From Lomentospora prolificans (taxonomy: Eukaryota; Ascomycota; Sordariomycetes; Microascales; Microascaceae): DNA of 64,000 bases. The DNA is taken from NCBI GenBank assembly GCA_029532625.1, contig JARFXM010000011.1:4291501-4355500 (forward strand), given 5' to 3'. Shown here piece after piece: positions 61,696-64,000 of the stretch. How positions within the stretch are numbered: position 1 is the first letter of the stretch; each line of letters starts with the position of its first letter. The notes beneath the pieces are model-generated. The model did no database searches, was not told the DNA's origin, and was given only the letters and a program-made list of their open reading frames with translations. The position numbers and the translations under genes are program-made.

Positions 61696-64000
61696 ATGTC
61701 CACAGCTGTACAAACGCCACCCCGTCAATCTGCGAGCCTTGCGACTCCACCGTTGATTCCGACTTCGACCACAAGCCACCATTACATATCCGCACATTCT
61801 TCCCCTCGACGGGAGGTCTACAATGCAAATCAGCACATAGCCACTTCTACCACAAATTCGTCTTCGACGCGTCCCTCTCGTGCCCGCAACGGCAACGATC
61901 TCGGAGCTGTCGCGTCAAACACTATAGCCTCACCTAATTACTCACAGTCCGCACTTGGCTCGCCCATGATGGCGTCGCGTACCGCGGTTGCCAGCTCCGC
62001 CCCTACTGCGGCTGCCAGTGCAGAATACCAGTCTCATAGCTCAGACCGAAGACGCAACCAAGCACCTGTTGCTCCTCCTCGGACATCCTCTTCTAACCCA
62101 CAAGGTGCCGACAACAGCCACAGGCGAGGGGGTGCCCCAACTGAGCGCGCGACCTCATCCCCTCGAAACGGCCGCTACGCCGAATCCCCAAGCGCTGCGA
62201 ATGGCAACGTTGATATAGCTACCGACGAATCGAGAGCCGCATCGAGCCGCCGGCGACACCAGCAAATGGCACAGGAGCCCTCCGAACGCGTGAGTAGTAA
62301 TCGAGATGGCCGTACTGCAGCCGTGGCTACCGTTCCGTCGAAGCCGACCGCGTCTCACGAACAGCCCGACGAGAACGATGCCTACGGTGATGAAGCTGCG
62401 CCTCCACCTGTCGTCGCGATGGGGGATTACGCCGATCAGTCACGTCGTGGAGGCCGAAGTCGACACGATGGGCGCTCGCAGAAGCGTGATAAGAACACCA
62501 AATTTGGTGATTACATCCTTGGCAACGTGATTGGCGAGGGCGAGTTTGGTAAAGTCAGACTCGGATGGAAACAGGAAGATAGGGTTCAGGTGAGTACCTG
62601 GAATTCGGTCAACCTCGATGAGATTCCATCATCACTACCGTCCCATTTTTTGCTAACGATAATATTAGGTCGCTATCAAAATCATTAAGAAAGAGAGTCT
62701 GGGTAATAATCCTTCAAGGTTGGCCAAGATACACCGCGAGGTCAATATCCTTCGGGGCTTGTCCCATCCCAACATTGTTCACCTTCATGACATGATTGGT
62801 GACGACAGCCGGATCGGCATCGTCCTTGAATACGCTTCTGGAGGCGAACTCTTTGACTACATCTTGAACCACCGATACCTCAAAGACAATGCCGCCAGAA
62901 GGCTATTTGCGCAGCTCATTTCAGGTGTGGGTTATCTTCACAAGAAGGGCATCGTGCATCGCGACCTAAAACTTGAGAATCTCCTCCTCGATCGCCATCG
63001 AAACATTATCATTACCGATTTTGGCTTCGCCAACATGTTTGATCCTAAGGACGAGCTTAGTGAAGAGGAAGAATTGAATCTGAGCGACCGCGAATTCGTG
63101 AAGAGGGTGGGTCTCGACAAGATCAAGTCCAACGGGACTCGCCGAGGTGATCTGATGCAGACAAGCTGCGGTAGCCCCTGCTACGCTGCCCCCGAGCTCG
63201 TTGTCAGTGATTCATTGTATACTGGTAGGAAGGTTGACGTTTGGAGCTGCGGTGTAATCCTGGTAAGCCAACATGTTTCCCAGCCTGTCGGTGTGACTTC
63301 GAACTAATGGGTGATGCCCAGTACGCGATGCTTGCAGGTTATCTGCCCTTCGATGATGATCCAGCTAATCCCGAGGGCGATAACATCAACCTCTTGTACA
63401 AGTACATCGTTAACACCCCCTTAACTTTCCCCGAATACGTATCTCCTCACGCCCGCGACCTTCTTAAGCGAATTCTGGTCGCCAACCCTCGCAGACGTGC
63501 AGATTTGTTTGAAGTAGCCCGCCACAGCTGGTTGAGCGAATACGCTCATGTTGTCAGGATTATCACCAGCAGCACCACGACCCCCGCTGACATTCAGAAT
63601 ACTACTGTCCCAGCTGAGGATGAAGTTGATGCACCCGGGATTGCAAGGAGTGCATCCCTACGCGAGGCAGCGAAGCCTAAGACAGCCGCCGCCGCTTCTA
63701 CAGTCGGCGGTCTAACCCCCAAGCATGGTCATATCGACGCGGACGAATCTGCTGCTGCCGCAGCAAAGGCGCAGAAAGATGCTAAGCGGCGTACAGTACA
63801 AGTCGAATATGTTGCTCCCACCACGCAAACTCAACGAGGCGAGTACATTGTTTCTACCAAATCCCGTGGTCAGCCTGCTGGTGCGGCTGAAGCAGGCAAT
63901 GTTGGCACATCCTCTCCTAAAAATAAGCCACTCCCCCGTGATCCCCCCGTATCGAAAGATACGTATTCCAAGCCTACCTCGACGAGAGGAGCACCTCCAA
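61696..64000 (+). CDS. KIN4: KIN4-type serine/threonine protein kinase (3' end outside window)
   Basis: Proposed exons are 61696-62589, 62669-63262 and 63322 to the window end; at least 722 residues are present. Introns of 79 bp (GTGAGT..ATTAG) and 59 bp (GTAAGC..CCCAG) are in phase 0. The first ~265 residues are Ser/Pro/Asn-rich and disordered. The kinase domain starts near 269: glycine loop GEGEFGKV, VAIK lysine K302, catalytic HRD at 395-397 (HRDLKLEN), DFG at 415-417, then an acidic insert before the activation loop TSCGSPCYAAPE (T463). After it comes YAMLAGYLPFDDDPANPEGD, a block typical of fungal Kin4/Frk1 and S. pombe Ppk1. The tail beyond ~585 is again disordered. In yeast Kin4 restrains mitotic exit when the spindle is misplaced; in filamentous fungi the role is less clear. 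All catalytic residues seen are intact. It is partial only because the window ends. Confidence 0.9.

Overview
The window looks like nuclear DNA of a filamentous ascomycete (Pezizomycotina). The genes have short introns (mostly 49-95 bp) with GT..AG borders, some with CTAAC-like branch sites. The recognisable products are fungus-specific or fungal versions of eukaryotic families: GID-complex RMD5, UPF0658, Clr5-domain, surface-growth GT2, GWT1 and KIN4. The species cannot be named from this sequence. Splice sites were chosen by eye, from frame continuity and family resemblance.

Layout. 0-15 kb carries four supported genes: an RMD5/GID2 ubiquitin-ligase subunit (+), a UPF0658 Golgi membrane protein (-), a Clr5-domain putative regulator with a duplicated internal module (-), and a largely disordered conserved fungal protein (-). 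Two coding-like stretches without a clean gene model lie behind the last two genes (7972-8411 and 13372-13773). About 15-33 kb is a gene desert without a convincing ORF; it contains short tandem repeats and a small inverted repeat around 21.1 kb. At 33.3-34.9 kb lies a family 2 glycosyltransferase (+) of the GT2 type needed for hyphal growth on surfaces. A second desert runs from 35 to 47 kb. At 47-55 kb are a single-exon P-loop NTPase/kinase-like protein (-), a BTB-like protein (-) and, transcribed divergently from it, GWT1 (+), the inositol acyltransferase of GPI-anchor synthesis. A third sparse stretch (55-61.6 kb) precedes a KIN4-type Ser/Thr kinase (+) that runs off the right end.

The genes are independent fungal transcription units, not an operon or an evident metabolic cluster. 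GWT1 (GPI anchors) and GT2 (surface polysaccharide) both concern the cell surface, and RMD5 and KIN4 are regulatory, but they are too far apart to be called a module.

The points most worth following up are the tandem ~95-residue module and alternative start in the Clr5 protein, the in-frame coding-like sequence beyond the stop of the gene at 13.8-15.2 kb, the 64-codon open extension upstream of the UPF0658 start, and the split frame at 8.2 kb. I saw no tRNA, rRNA, CRISPR array or intact transposase.
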